Assembly: GCA_015075365.1 (NCBI GenBank)
Contig: JABTUN010000002.1
Coordinates: 1,426,001-1,490,000 of the forward strand
Direction of reading: 5' to 3'
DNA length: 64,000 nt
DNA from: Verrucomicrobiaceae bacterium
GTDB taxonomy: Bacteria > Verrucomicrobiota > Verrucomicrobiia > Verrucomicrobiales > Verrucomicrobiaceae
The notes beneath the pieces were generated by a model. The model searched no databases, was not told the DNA's origin, and saw nothing but the letters and a program-made list of their open reading frames with translations. Shown here piece by piece: positions 24,001-33,503 of this stretch. The translations under genes and the position numbers were made by a program. Numbering within the stretch: position 1 is the stretch's first letter; each line of letters starts with the position of its first letter.

Positions 24001-25638
24001 AAATCCCTCGGTGATTCGGATACTGTTGTAACTCACACAGCCTTCCGTGCACTCATGATGATGGAAGGATTTCTTTTCACCCATTCCACCCCACATCCGA
24101 CCTTCCCTCACGAGGCATGTTTCGCCGTCATCGACAACTTCGACACTTCAGCAGCGCTACGTCGCGGTGCGTTCTTGACCTTGATGCACATTCACACCCC
24201 CGAAGTCGTCACCGGCCTCATCGAGCGTCTCGGCAAGGGCACCGATCCCGCTTTGCGCCAGGGCATCCTCGCCGCGCTTTGCCGTCTCCATTTCAAGGAA
24301 GGCGAGTGGAAGGGCGATTCGTGGGGCACGCGGCCGGACACGCGGGGGCCGTATTACCAGCCGGAGGTCTGGAGCGAGACGCCGAAGATCGCCGTGGCAT
24401 TGAAGGACGCGCTGGCGAAGGCCACGCCGGAGGAAGCGTCCTTTTTGGTGAAGGAACTGAACCGCAACCGCATCCAGTTCAACGAAGCGCAGCAGCGCAT
24501 CCTCGAACTCGCGAAGAAGGACCCGAAGGTGCTGCCGGAACTGGCGGCGCAGATGGCTGGTGCGGAGGAGATTCCGGCGGAGGCGGTGCCGCTTTTGGTC
24601 GGACTCATTCGTGATGCGGGCACTCCTGCCCGCAATGCGGAGGCCGAGGGAGCATCGATTGCGGGCAAGAGTGCCCGCATCACTTCGGTGGCGCTTTCTC
24701 GAGCGATCATCGCCCTCTCGAAAACCGACAGCGCGGACGGCGTCTCCGCCACGCTCGCTGCGCTGGAGCCTCTCAAGAAACTCCCGGACTCCGGCAAGGA
24801 CTACGAGGCGGCCTTCAACGCCTTCTTGAACGCGCCCAAGCTCGAAAATCACCATCAGCTTGTTGAGCAGATCGCGGAGAAGGGCGAGTGGCCGGTGTCG
24901 ATGTATGCGAACGCCGCGTTGCTGAACCTCGCGAACCGCAAAACGGGCAGTCCGGAGTCCATCCAGCTCACGCAGAAGGCGCTCGACAAGGGCTGGGTCG
25001 ATCCGAAGCACCGCAAGCTCATCATCGACGCCATCAGCGCCTCCAAGCACATGCCCAGCGCCGCCAAGGTGCTCGCCGCGCTCGATGATCCCGATGCCGA
25101 GGTCAAAGGCGCCGCCGAACGCGCCGCGAAGGCGATGAAGATTCAGAAGATCGAGGACAAAACGCCCAAGCTCATGACCTTGAAGCCCGAAGAGGCCCTC
25201 GCGGCCGTTTTGAAGGAAAAAGGCAACGTGGCGCTCGGCGAGCAGATCTTCACCAAGGCCATCTGCGTGTCCTGCCACACCGTGAAGGAGACCGAAGCCC
25301 AAAAAGGCCCCTACCTCGGCAACATCGCCCAAACCTACAAGCGCCCCGATCTGGCCCAAAACATCCTCGATCCGAACAAAACCATCGCCCAGGGCTTCGC
25401 CAGCGAGATGATCACGCTGAAGGACGGCACGCAGCAAATGGGCTTCATCACGCTCGAAGGCGCGAACGAAGTCAAACTGCGCAACATCGCCGCGCAGGAG
25501 TTCACTTTCAAAACCGACGACATCCAGTCGCGCCAGAAGCTCCCCATCTCCATGATGCCGCCCGGCCTGATGATGAACTTCACGGTGCTGGAGTTCGCCA
25601 GCCTGCTCGACTACCTGGAGTCACTGGCGAAGCACTGA
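21010..25638 (+). CDS. Giant secreted ThuA / discoidin / PVC propeller / HEAT / cytochrome c protein
   Basis: This 1542-aa protein has, in order: a signal peptide (MLRKALLLALCPLL); a ThuA-like amidotransferase-fold domain (about 20-250, ALLITGGCCHDYAKQHEVI); a discoidin-like F5/8 type C domain (about 277-427); a six-bladed PVC membrane-bound-dehydrogenase-like propeller (about 470-810, VAEGFEVTLFANSA); HEAT repeats (about 817-1377); and a heme domain with CVSCH at about 1419. Such proteins are typical of Verrucomicrobia and Planctomycetes and are thought to oxidise sugars in the periplasm; the substrate is unknown. Two palindromic DNA elements are translated within it (about residues 377-398 and 1201-1225). 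The start at 21010 places the signal peptide at the N terminus. Confidence 0.9.
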   Translation: MLRKALLLALCPLLSVSAAEPLKALLITGGCCHDYAKQHEVIAKGIQSRANVQVDVIWTDDKSTNPPLPVYDKADWAKGYDIIIHDECAASMNHKETLTRILDAHQTIPSIQLHCAMHSFRTGEDRWFKRLGLQSNSHGPQEPIAITFVDKEHPITKTLADWTTIKEELYNNVNLFDAHPLAMGKQTVKNKDGSTKDVEYIVAWTNEKVGARSFSTTIGHNTETVADARYLDLITRGLLWACDKLTPDYLTPFTGQNKVTFVAAKPVEAPKPAPAPKNATGIKASASSEETGKSNFAWKAVDGDEGTRWCAANPSKPQSLTLEFEKPQDLTGLDIVWESKNNAYQHQIEFSSDGKVWSTLVDARKNPIGGANEYVFSDAGTPARKDGAIVRAGVPASLKYLKITCTGTSQGGWASIREVRLKGPGIKAIAPKLSAEQKKDYDKANDPHAKEGNITPKIVKLTPEEEAAILKDVKVAEGFEVTLFANSAAANYPVFVAAEPDGTLYVSSDGNGSLGRNPKRGRVIRLRDLDGDGRADETKVFCEVDAPRGLVWDHDRLYLVHPPHLSEFIDADHDGVAEKQNILVKDIAFGYKDRPADHTTNGLSLGIDGWLYIAGGDFGFMKATGTDGKTLQHRGGGVIRVRPDGTGLEIYSTGTRNILEVAISPLMDIFARDNTNDGGGWNVRFHHFTGLDDHGYPRLYKNFNDECIQPLADYGGGSGCGAVYIDEPGFGTWNNAPFTCDWGSGALWHHQVKPKGATFEETRKPEPLIKMTRPTDADVDGMSRVYCASWKGATFDWAGPDVGYIVQVKPKGFKAEPLPDFAKAKDEELVKVLESASNRRRMEAQRELVRREQSTERIVALANLAKDTVKPLSARVAALDALTGWIPRVPKDWDPKKDSAALEWHTVPFTYIGLMNDASILRFALRAAADLKWGAIPGHPWGDFQTVESLLRAGLKSQDSRIRLEAITAILHLATSASDPERDHAKYLSLHMGGEVAKSLGDSDTVVTHTAFRALMMMEGFLFTHSTPHPTFPHEACFAVIDNFDTSAALRRGAFLTLMHIHTPEVVTGLIERLGKGTDPALRQGILAALCRLHFKEGEWKGDSWGTRPDTRGPYYQPEVWSETPKIAVALKDALAKATPEEASFLVKELNRNRIQFNEAQQRILELAKKDPKVLPELAAQMAGAEEIPAEAVPLLVGLIRDAGTPARNAEAEGASIAGKSARITSVALSRAIIALSKTDSADGVSATLAALEPLKKLPDSGKDYEAAFNAFLNAPKLENHHQLVEQIAEKGEWPVSMYANAALLNLANRKTGSPESIQLTQKALDKGWVDPKHRKLIIDAISASKHMPSAAKVLAALDDPDAEVKGAAERAAKAMKIQKIEDKTPKLMTLKPEEALAAVLKEKGNVALGEQIFTKAICVSCHTVKETEAQKGPYLGNIAQTYKRPDLAQNILDPNKTIAQGFASEMITLKDGTQQMGFITLEGANEVKLRNIAAQEFTFKTDDIQSRQKLPISMMPPGLMMNFTVLEFASLLDYLESLAKH
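22138..22202. repeat. 65-bp near-perfect palindrome, in frame in coding sequence
   Basis: Two perfect 25-bp arms (22138-22162 and 22178-22202) surround a 15-bp centre that is itself palindromic (GATGGCGCCATC). The whole element is therefore self-complementary except for one base pair. It is translated as SDAGTPARKDGAIVRAGVPA inside the discoidin-like domain, just before a beta strand. Confidence 0.92.
24611..24683. repeat. Second copy of the palindromic element, in frame
   Basis: Arms of 26 bp (24611-24636 and 24658-24683, one mismatch) repeat the GATGCGGGCACTCCTGCCCG sequence of the first copy around a different 21-bp centre. It is translated as part of an inter-helix loop in the HEAT region (RDAGTPARNAEAEG and onward). 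Confidence 0.9.
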
Positions 25639-25642
25639 GCCT

Positions 25643-26113
25643 TCACAGGTCCGGATTGTACCCGCCTGTCAGCGGATCAAGCGCGAAAGCAAACTCATCG
25701 CCACCGGTCTTGAGAACGAGCTGCACCGGCTCCATGAGACATCCGGGAATGATGTCGAGCCGCTGGCCGGCGGCGACGGTGAAGTCCTTCGAGAAGTAGC
25801 GCTTCATCAGCAGCGCGGAGCCGCCCGGAAGCGCGACGGTGCGGATCAGGCCCTCGCGCGCGTCCCACAGCTCGCAGCGATCCTCGTGGAACAGGATGGC
25901 CTGATGCATGCGCCGCGTGGAGGCGCGCTTCACGCTCTCCAGCCCCAGCACCTCGATGGCGGTGACCGCCTTGTTGACCGAATGATCCTGAAACAGGCTG
26001 CCCACCACCACGCTGCCCATGCCCACGATCATCGAGGCGATGATCAGCACGATGGTGATCTCCAGCAGGGTGAAGCCGCCTTTGCGCGAGTGCGTGGGAG
26101 GTGTGAGGCGCAT
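25643..26113 (-). CDS. GspH-like pseudopilin, second cluster
   Basis: This 156-aa prepilin has a basic leader, the motif RKGG then FTLLEITIVLIIASMIVG, and a globular domain ending in GDEFAFALDPLTGGYNPDL. Size and place after gspG suggest a GspH-like minor pseudopilin. It lacks the long leader of the first-cluster gspH and keeps Gly at the cleavage site. It converges with the giant PVC gene and lies at the 3' end of the gspE-F-G-H order. Confidence 0.8.
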   Translation of the reverse strand: MRLTPPTHSRKGGFTLLEITIVLIIASMIVGMGSVVVGSLFQDHSVNKAVTAIEVLGLESVKRASTRRMHQAILFHEDRCELWDAREGLIRTVALPGGSALLMKRYFSKDFTVAAGQRLDIIPGCLMEPVQLVLKTGGDEFAFALDPLTGGYNPDL

Positions 26114-26141
26114 GACGCAGGCGGAAGGTCGGACGCAAAAG

Positions 26142-26210
26142 GTGAGAAGTTAGAAGTGAGAGGTGGGGAGATGCGCGGCGACGTCTCACATCTTACTTCT
26201 CACATCTCAC
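26142..26210. repeat. Inverted pair of period-7 arrays between gspG and gspH
   Basis: Left array (26142-26169): GTGAGAA, GTTAGAA, GTGAGAG, GTGGGGA. Right array (26183-26210): GTCTCAC, ATCTTAC, TTCTCAC, ATCTCAC. The two are inverted around a 13-bp spacer and could form a long hairpin in the mRNA between the two pseudopilin genes. Confidence 0.85.
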
Positions 26211-26224
26211 GAGGGATTCGCCGC

Positions 26225-26659
26225 TCACCAGTTCCCGATGTCATCATCCGTGTCCGGCTGCCCGTCGGGTCCGAGGGACCAGATGTCGTAGCCGGTGGGA
26301 TTGCGCGTGCCGGGGAAGCGGTACTCGATCTTGCGGCCCCAGGCGTCGTTGAGCTCCGCCTCGCTTTTCACGAGACGGCTCCAGCGCTTCGGGGCGGGGT
26401 CACCGGGCTTGTTGTAGAGGGCCATCAGGCCCTGGCCCTGGGTGGGATACATGCCGCCGACGGTTTTATAAGAGGTCAGCGCGCTGGAGAGCGCGGTGAT
26501 GCGGCCCTCCGTGGTGACGATCTCCGCGTTGCGCTGGAAGCCGCTGACGCCGGCGGCCACGACGCCGAGGATCATGGCGATGATGAGCAGCACGATCATC
26601 ATTTCGAGGAGCGTGAAGGCGTGTGCGGACAACGAACGGCGTGGTGATGCGATTTTCAT
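26225..26659 (-). CDS. gspG: GspG-like major pseudopilin, second cluster
   Basis: This 144-aa protein has the GspG hallmarks: a prepilin helix (FTLLEMMIVLLIIAMILG), the YPTQGQGLMALYNKPGDP block, a DAWGRKIEYRFP block, and the calcium-site end DIWSLGPDGQPDTDDDIGNW. The residue before the helix is Ala (AHA then FTLLE) rather than Gly, which may affect leader cleavage. It is a paralogue of the gspG at 13.7 kb, with clear sequence differences, so the two clusters probably build separate filaments. Confidence 0.9.
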   Translation of the reverse strand: MKIASPRRSLSAHAFTLLEMMIVLLIIAMILGVVAAGVSGFQRNAEIVTTEGRITALSSALTSYKTVGGMYPTQGQGLMALYNKPGDPAPKRWSRLVKSEAELNDAWGRKIEYRFPGTRNPTGYDIWSLGPDGQPDTDDDIGNW

Positions 26660-26664
26660 TTTCG

Positions 26665-27972
26665 TTAGCGGGTGTTGATCTGTTGGAGGGTGGAGAACAC
26701 GACATCAATGATCGCGTACACGATGCCGCCGACGACTACGGCCATGACCACGAGGATGCAAGGCTGGATCAGGGCGGTGGCGCGCTCTACGAGGCGTGCA
26801 AACTGGGTGTCGAGACGTCCGGCGGACTTGGTGGCGACCTCGGCGAGGTTTCCGGTCTCCTCGCCGAGGCGAATGACATCGATGGAGCGCGGCGGCAGGG
26901 TTTTGGTGCGTTGCAGCGCGGTGCTGAGATGCTCGCCCTCCTGCACCATGTGCTCGATGGTTTCAAACTGCTGCCGGATGAACGGATTCGACACCGTTCC
27001 TTTGAGCAAATGCAGCGCCTGGGTGATGGCGAGGCCGCTGGCGAGCAGGCTGCCGAGCGTTTCGAGGAATTGCAGCTCGTGACGCGCCTGCATGAGATCA
27101 CCGACGACCGGCACGCGCTGCAACCACTTGTAATACCACAACTGCACCGCCGGAAACTGGCTGGCGGCAAAAATGCCCAGCGCCAGGATGCCCAGGGCGA
27201 TGAGCAGCAGCCACCATTCGTTCCGCAGGAACTCGGAGAGGCGCATCATGTAGTCCAGCAGAAGCGGCGTGGCCTTGCTGCTGCTCTGGATGAGCACGGA
27301 GAGCTTTGGCAGCAGGTAGGTGATCATCACAATCGCCAGTCCGAGGCCCGAAACCGCGAGGAAGGCCGGATAAATGAGCGCGCCGACGAATTTCGAGCGC
27401 AGATCCTCCATCATGCCGAGATACTTCACCTGGCGGTCGAGGATCTTGTCCAGGGCGCCGCTGCTCTCCCCGGCGGCGATCATGCTGCAAAACAGCGGTC
27501 CGAACGAGTCTGAGACCTGAGGCAGCGCGGTGGAGAGCGGAATGCCATCGCGGATCAATTCACGCAGCCGCAGGGCGATGTCGCGGGTCAGCGCGTCGCT
27601 GCTTTTTTCCATCGCGCCGAGCGCCTGGTCGATCTGGAAGCCTGCGGCGAGCAGATTCGACAGCTCGATGGTGAAAGCGATGATCTGCGCGTGTTTGAGG
27701 TGGATTTTGCCGTTGTCGCCCGGCCCCTTCAATTTCTCCCAAATGCCCGCAAACGGCACCCTGGCCGATTTGTCGTCTCTTTTGGCCTTGGCGTCCTTTT
27801 TGCCGCCCTTGGCTTGAACGGGCGCGGACACCGCGCCGAGCGGTTTCAGCCCCGTGGCGCGCAAACCCATGCGTGCGAGCTTCCGCACGGCCTCACCGCG
27901 GTCGGAGGCGTCGATGGAGCCTTTTTTGGACTCGCCGGAGGAGGATGAGGCGCTGTAGGCGAAGGTGGGCAT
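26665..27972 (-). CDS. gspF: GspF-like inner-membrane platform protein, second cluster
   Basis: This 435-aa protein has two T2SSF domains with their membrane helices. Typical blocks are FTIELSNLLAAGFQIDQAL, IAAGESSGALDKILDRQ, LASGLAITQALHLLKG and RLGEETGNLAEVA. A Lys- and Ala-rich linker follows the N-terminal segment. ATG 27972 (MPTFAYSASSSSG) matches the start of the first-cluster gspF and leaves 11 bp to gspE upstream. It is clearly paralogous to, but not a recent copy of, the gspF at 14.2 kb. Confidence 0.92.
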   Translation of the reverse strand: MPTFAYSASSSSGESKKGSIDASDRGEAVRKLARMGLRATGLKPLGAVSAPVQAKGGKKDAKAKRDDKSARVPFAGIWEKLKGPGDNGKIHLKHAQIIAFTIELSNLLAAGFQIDQALGAMEKSSDALTRDIALRLRELIRDGIPLSTALPQVSDSFGPLFCSMIAAGESSGALDKILDRQVKYLGMMEDLRSKFVGALIYPAFLAVSGLGLAIVMITYLLPKLSVLIQSSSKATPLLLDYMMRLSEFLRNEWWLLLIALGILALGIFAASQFPAVQLWYYKWLQRVPVVGDLMQARHELQFLETLGSLLASGLAITQALHLLKGTVSNPFIRQQFETIEHMVQEGEHLSTALQRTKTLPPRSIDVIRLGEETGNLAEVATKSAGRLDTQFARLVERATALIQPCILVVMAVVVGGIVYAIIDVVFSTLQQINTR

Positions 27973-27983
27973 CGTGGTTGACC

Positions 27984-29720
27984 TCAACTCGCGTCCTCGC
28001 TCGTCACGCGCAGCACTTCCTCGACGGAGGTGACGCCCTCCTTGACCTTGCGCCAGCCGTACTCGCGCATGGTGACAAAACCCTCGGTGCGCGCCTGGTT
28101 GAACATCTCCGCCTCCGACGCGCGTTTGTTCACGAGGTGCTGCATGGCGGGCGTCATGAGAGCGATTTCAAAGATGGCGATGCGTCCGCGGTAGCCGCTG
28201 CCGTTGCAGGATTTGCAGCCGCCAGGCGCCGCGCTGTAGAGGCGGTCCTTCTCGCTCACCACGAGCCCCATGGGCCGCAATGTGTCCGGCTCGTAGTTCG
28301 CGATGCGCTTGCAGCCGTCGCACAAGGCGCGCACAAGGCGCTGGGCGATCAGCGCGCGCACGGAGGAACCGACAAGGAAGGGCTCGATGCCCATTTCCAC
28401 GAGGCGCGTGATGCCGCCGATCGAGTCGTTCGTGTGCAGCGTTGAAAAGACGAGGTGACCGGTCAATGACGCGCGCACGGCGATCTCCGCCGTTTCGAGG
28501 TCGCGCATTTCCCCCACCATCACGACGTTGGGATCACCGCGGAGAATGCTGCGCAGCCCGGCGGCAAAGGTGAGGCCGATCTCCGGCTTCACCGCGATCT
28601 GCACGATGCCCGCGAGCTTGTTTTCGACCGGATCTTCGATGGTGACGATGCGGCGCTCGATCTTGTTCAACTCGGAGAGGAAGCTGTACAGCGTCGTCGA
28701 TTTGCCGCTGCCCGTGGGGCCGGTGACGAGCACGATGCCGTTCGGCTTCTTGAGCAGCACGTCGATTTTCGCGCGGTAGTCCTCGCTCATGCCGAGCTTG
28801 CCGATGGTGAAGCGCTCCTGGCCAAGGAGACGCAGGCTGAGCGACTCCCCCTCGACACTGGGAATGCAGGCCACGCGCACGTCGATGAACTGGCCCTCGG
28901 TTTTCAAATTGATGCGTCCGTCCTGCGGCAGGCGGCGTTCCGCCACGTCGAGCTTCGACATGATCTTGATGCGCGCGATCACGGAGGACTGGAGCTGCTT
29001 GATGTTCTCCGGCACGGAGACCTCGTGCAGGATGCCGTCGATGCGGTAGCGGATGCGCAGGCTGTCCGGCAGCGGTTCCACATGGATGTCCGTCGCACGC
29101 TGGGCCAGCCCTTCGCGGATGATCTGGTTCACAAACTTCACCACACTTGCGTCCGGGCTTTCGACATCGATCTCGTTTGCCTCGTCGGCATTTTCCGTCG
29201 TGGTGCCCTCGCGGCTCTTGATGAGGTCTTCAAACGTGTCCGCGCCCACGCCGTAGAGCGCCTGGAGGCCGGCTACGATCTCGGTTTGCGGAGAAAGGCA
29301 CCAGCGCACCGGCATCGTCACGCGCCGCGCCACCGCCTGCCTCGCCACGAGGTCAAAGGGATCATGGCAGGCGATGAGGATCGTGCGCGCGGGATGCGCG
29401 CCGTTTGGGACCGCCCCTTCTGCCTGCGGCTCGCGCGACTCAAATTTCACCGGCAGGATTTGATGCTTCACAGCGAAACGCGCCGGGATCAGGCCCTTCA
29501 GCTCCGCGGAGGCAGTGGGATCGGGCTGCACGGCTTCGAGCCAGGGCCATTTCATGTCCCCGGCCAGTTGGTGCAGGAATTTGCGCTCGTCGAGCTTCGC
29601 GGTGTTGATGAGCTCCTGCACAAAGGACTGCCCGCCGGTCAGCGCCTGCTGCTTGGCGACGGTGAAGGCCTCCTGGTCGGCCATTCCGGCCTTGAGGGCC
29701 GCTTGTTGGAGCAAAATCAT
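27984..29720 (-). CDS. gspE: Type II secretion ATPase GspE
   Basis: This 578-aa AAA-type secretion ATPase powers pseudopilus assembly. An N-terminal GspE domain (about 1-150) precedes the ATPase with Walker A (VTGPTGSGKSTTLYS), the Asp box, Walker B (VVMVGEMRDLETAE), the His box (FSTLHTNDSIGGITRL) and the zinc tetracysteine (CDGC and CKSC). All functional motifs are intact. ATG 29720 is preferred because the longer frame crosses the divergent promoter region. It is the only GspE in the window and could serve both clusters. Confidence 0.93.
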   Translation of the reverse strand: MILLQQAALKAGMADQEAFTVAKQQALTGGQSFVQELINTAKLDERKFLHQLAGDMKWPWLEAVQPDPTASAELKGLIPARFAVKHQILPVKFESREPQAEGAVPNGAHPARTILIACHDPFDLVARQAVARRVTMPVRWCLSPQTEIVAGLQALYGVGADTFEDLIKSREGTTTENADEANEIDVESPDASVVKFVNQIIREGLAQRATDIHVEPLPDSLRIRYRIDGILHEVSVPENIKQLQSSVIARIKIMSKLDVAERRLPQDGRINLKTEGQFIDVRVACIPSVEGESLSLRLLGQERFTIGKLGMSEDYRAKIDVLLKKPNGIVLVTGPTGSGKSTTLYSFLSELNKIERRIVTIEDPVENKLAGIVQIAVKPEIGLTFAAGLRSILRGDPNVVMVGEMRDLETAEIAVRASLTGHLVFSTLHTNDSIGGITRLVEMGIEPFLVGSSVRALIAQRLVRALCDGCKRIANYEPDTLRPMGLVVSEKDRLYSAAPGGCKSCNGSGYRGRIAIFEIALMTPAMQHLVNKRASEAEMFNQARTEGFVTMREYGWRKVKEGVTSVEEVLRVTSEDAS

Positions 29721-29809
29721 GTGGAATCTTGACGCTAAATTATTAACGAATAGCCGTTCGTGCAAGTGTTCATCTTGCATGCCCGTCGCAAGACTGTCAC
29801 GCTCCGATT

Positions 29810-30748
29810 ATGAAACATCACCTGCTCGCCACCCGGTCCCGGCACGCCTCCGTGCTGCTGATCGTGCTCGCCGTGATCGCGCTGCTGGCTTTTTCGGTGG
29901 CCACGACGGTGCTGGTGTCCTCCCAATACAACGACGCGCTGGGCACGCGCGCGGCCGTGCTCAAGGCGCGGCGCTTTGCCGAGATGGGCATCTCCGTGGC
30001 CGCTCACCCGGCGGTGAGCGCGCTGGACCCGCTGCTGGAGTATCACGCCAGCGACACGGAGGGCTACCGCGCCTTCATGACCAGCGAGGAGGCCAAGCTG
30101 AACATCAACCAGCTTCTCACCGACCAGCGGTCCCTGCAACTGGAGCAGATCTTCACCGCCATGCGCATGCGGCCCGGCACCGCGCAGGGGCTGGTGGCCG
30201 CGCTGATGGACTGGGTGGACCCGGATTCGATGAAACGCCGCCCGGACAGCGCCGAGGCCACGGATTACAAACAGGCAGGCTATCCGAACCGCCCCTTCAA
30301 CCGGCCGTTTCGCAGCCTCGACGAGATGAGCATGGTGGCCGGCATTGAGCGTCTCAGCGAGGTGTGCCCGGACTGGCGCAGCCTTTTCACCGTGTATGGC
30401 AGCGGGCAGCTCGACATCAACGAGGCCTCCGCGGACACAATCGCGATGCTCACGGGTGCCATGCCCGTGATGGTGGGCCGCCTGATCAGCCGCCGCGACG
30501 GGCGCGACGGCATTCACCACACGCAGGACGACCAGCCCGTCGTCTCCCCGCAGGAGGCGCTGCAAATGCTGGGCCTGCCGCAGAATCATCCCGCCGCGTC
30601 CCTGCTCACCATCCAAGGGGCCACGCTGCGCATCGAGAGCATCGGCTGGAGCGGCGACCAATCCATCGGCGTGGCCGTGGTGACTCAAAAAGGAGGCGGC
30701 CAGATGCGCATCCAGCACCGCGAGGAGTTCGTGCCGCGCCGCGACTGA
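29810..30748 (+). CDS. gspK: GspK-like minor pseudopilin, second cluster
   Basis: This 312-aa protein has an N-terminal hydrophobic helix (SVLLIVLAVIALLAFSVATT) after a short basic leader, the FAEMGISVA helix extension, ALMDWVDPDS, and the C-terminal LDINEAS block typical of GspK. It is transcribed divergently from gspE, with 89 bp between starts. It is paralogous to the gspK at 10.5 kb; both end in a similar IGWSG block (SIGWSGDQSIGVAVVTQ here). No gspI or gspJ is present in this cluster. Confidence 0.82.
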   Translation: MKHHLLATRSRHASVLLIVLAVIALLAFSVATTVLVSSQYNDALGTRAAVLKARRFAEMGISVAAHPAVSALDPLLEYHASDTEGYRAFMTSEEAKLNINQLLTDQRSLQLEQIFTAMRMRPGTAQGLVAALMDWVDPDSMKRRPDSAEATDYKQAGYPNRPFNRPFRSLDEMSMVAGIERLSEVCPDWRSLFTVYGSGQLDINEASADTIAMLTGAMPVMVGRLISRRDGRDGIHHTQDDQPVVSPQEALQMLGLPQNHPAASLLTIQGATLRIESIGWSGDQSIGVAVVTQKGGGQMRIQHREEFVPRRD

Positions 30749-30760
30749 CAGACGCCGTGC

Positions 30761-31285
30761 TCAATCACGGACATAGTCCCGCATCTCGTAGAGCTTGGGA
30801 TCACGAACCGGCTCCCTGCGGCCGGATTTGGCCCGTTTGAGCATCTGGGAGAACAAGGCGTCGCCCGCGTCTCCCTCATCAAGTCCGCCAAACTCCTCCT
30901 CCAGCTTTTCCGGGTCCTCGCCCGCCTCCAGACGGCGCACCATCTCACGCAGTTCCGGCGGCGTCTTGTCGCCCATCACATCAGTCATCTTCCGCATGAA
31001 GTGGCCGAGCTGGCGCGGGTCGGGATTGTTTTCATCCAACCCTCCCATGTCACGCTCCATCTCCGCCATGAAGGCATCCATCTTGTCCTCGTCCATGCCG
31101 GCAAAGGGATCATCCGCGGTGTCCTCCTTCGCCTTGCCGATGAAGGCAAAGCGGGACACGCGTTTCTCCATGCGCAAGCCCTCGCCATCCGGGCAAACCG
31201 GGACCTTGTCCTTCAAAGCCAGGCTGCGGGCGAAGAAGGAGTAGAGCTTGTTATTGTCCGGGCAGTAGAACTCGTAGATCGGCAT
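30761..31285 (-). CDS. FmdB-like zinc-ribbon protein, acidic tail
   Basis: This is a 174-aa protein. The first 40 residues (MPIYEFYCPDNNKLYSFFAR) resemble the FmdB/CxxC_CxxC_SSSS zinc ribbon, but only two Cys remain (YCPD and VCPD), so the usual four-Cys zinc site is incomplete. The rest is acidic and Met-rich, with a helix (EDKMDAFMAEMERDMGGLDE) and EKLEEEFGGLDEGD. Function is unknown; the family is linked to regulation. ATG 31285 is chosen because the upstream frame is an antisense shadow of acs. acs lies 14 bp upstream on the same strand, so they may be cotranscribed. Confidence 0.75.
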   Translation of the reverse strand: MPIYEFYCPDNNKLYSFFARSLALKDKVPVCPDGEGLRMEKRVSRFAFIGKAKEDTADDPFAGMDEDKMDAFMAEMERDMGGLDENNPDPRQLGHFMRKMTDVMGDKTPPELREMVRRLEAGEDPEKLEEEFGGLDEGDAGDALFSQMLKRAKSGRREPVRDPKLYEMRDYVRD

Positions 31286-31298
31286 AACCGACGCGTTT

Positions 31299-33314
<2,016 letters not shown>

Positions 33315-33439
33315 GTGACGGTCGGTGTGGGGAAAGAGCGTTTTAAACGCAGAGCCGACCCGCTGGCAATCACGGAGTGTGATACTTTGAGCGCTATCCG
33401 CCGCCTACGCGGGGAGTTGCGATCCCGGAGCAGGAGGAA

Positions 33440-33498
33440 TGGAATGTTGGAGTGGTGGTCAGGCCAACACCCGATTACTCCACGACTTCATCACTCCA
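33440..33498. repeat. Inverted pair of period-8 arrays
   Basis: The left array has three 8-base units (TGGAATGT, TGGAGTGG, TGGTCAGG; 33440-33463) and the right array three complementary units (TTACTCCA, CGACTTCA, TCACTCCA; 33475-33498), with an 11-bp spacer. It lies 5 bp past the stop of the 739-aa gene and is the only period-8 example I noticed. Confidence 0.72.
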
Positions 33499-33503
33499 TT
33501 GGT

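Noticed and set aside
22198..25437. Minus-strand frames opposite the ThuA/PVC gene
   Set aside because: They are antisense to a multi-domain gene and have no independent support.
26142..26210. CRISPR array reading of the period-7 arrays
   Set aside because: Units are 7 bases, contiguous and degenerate, with no spacers and no cas genes in the window.
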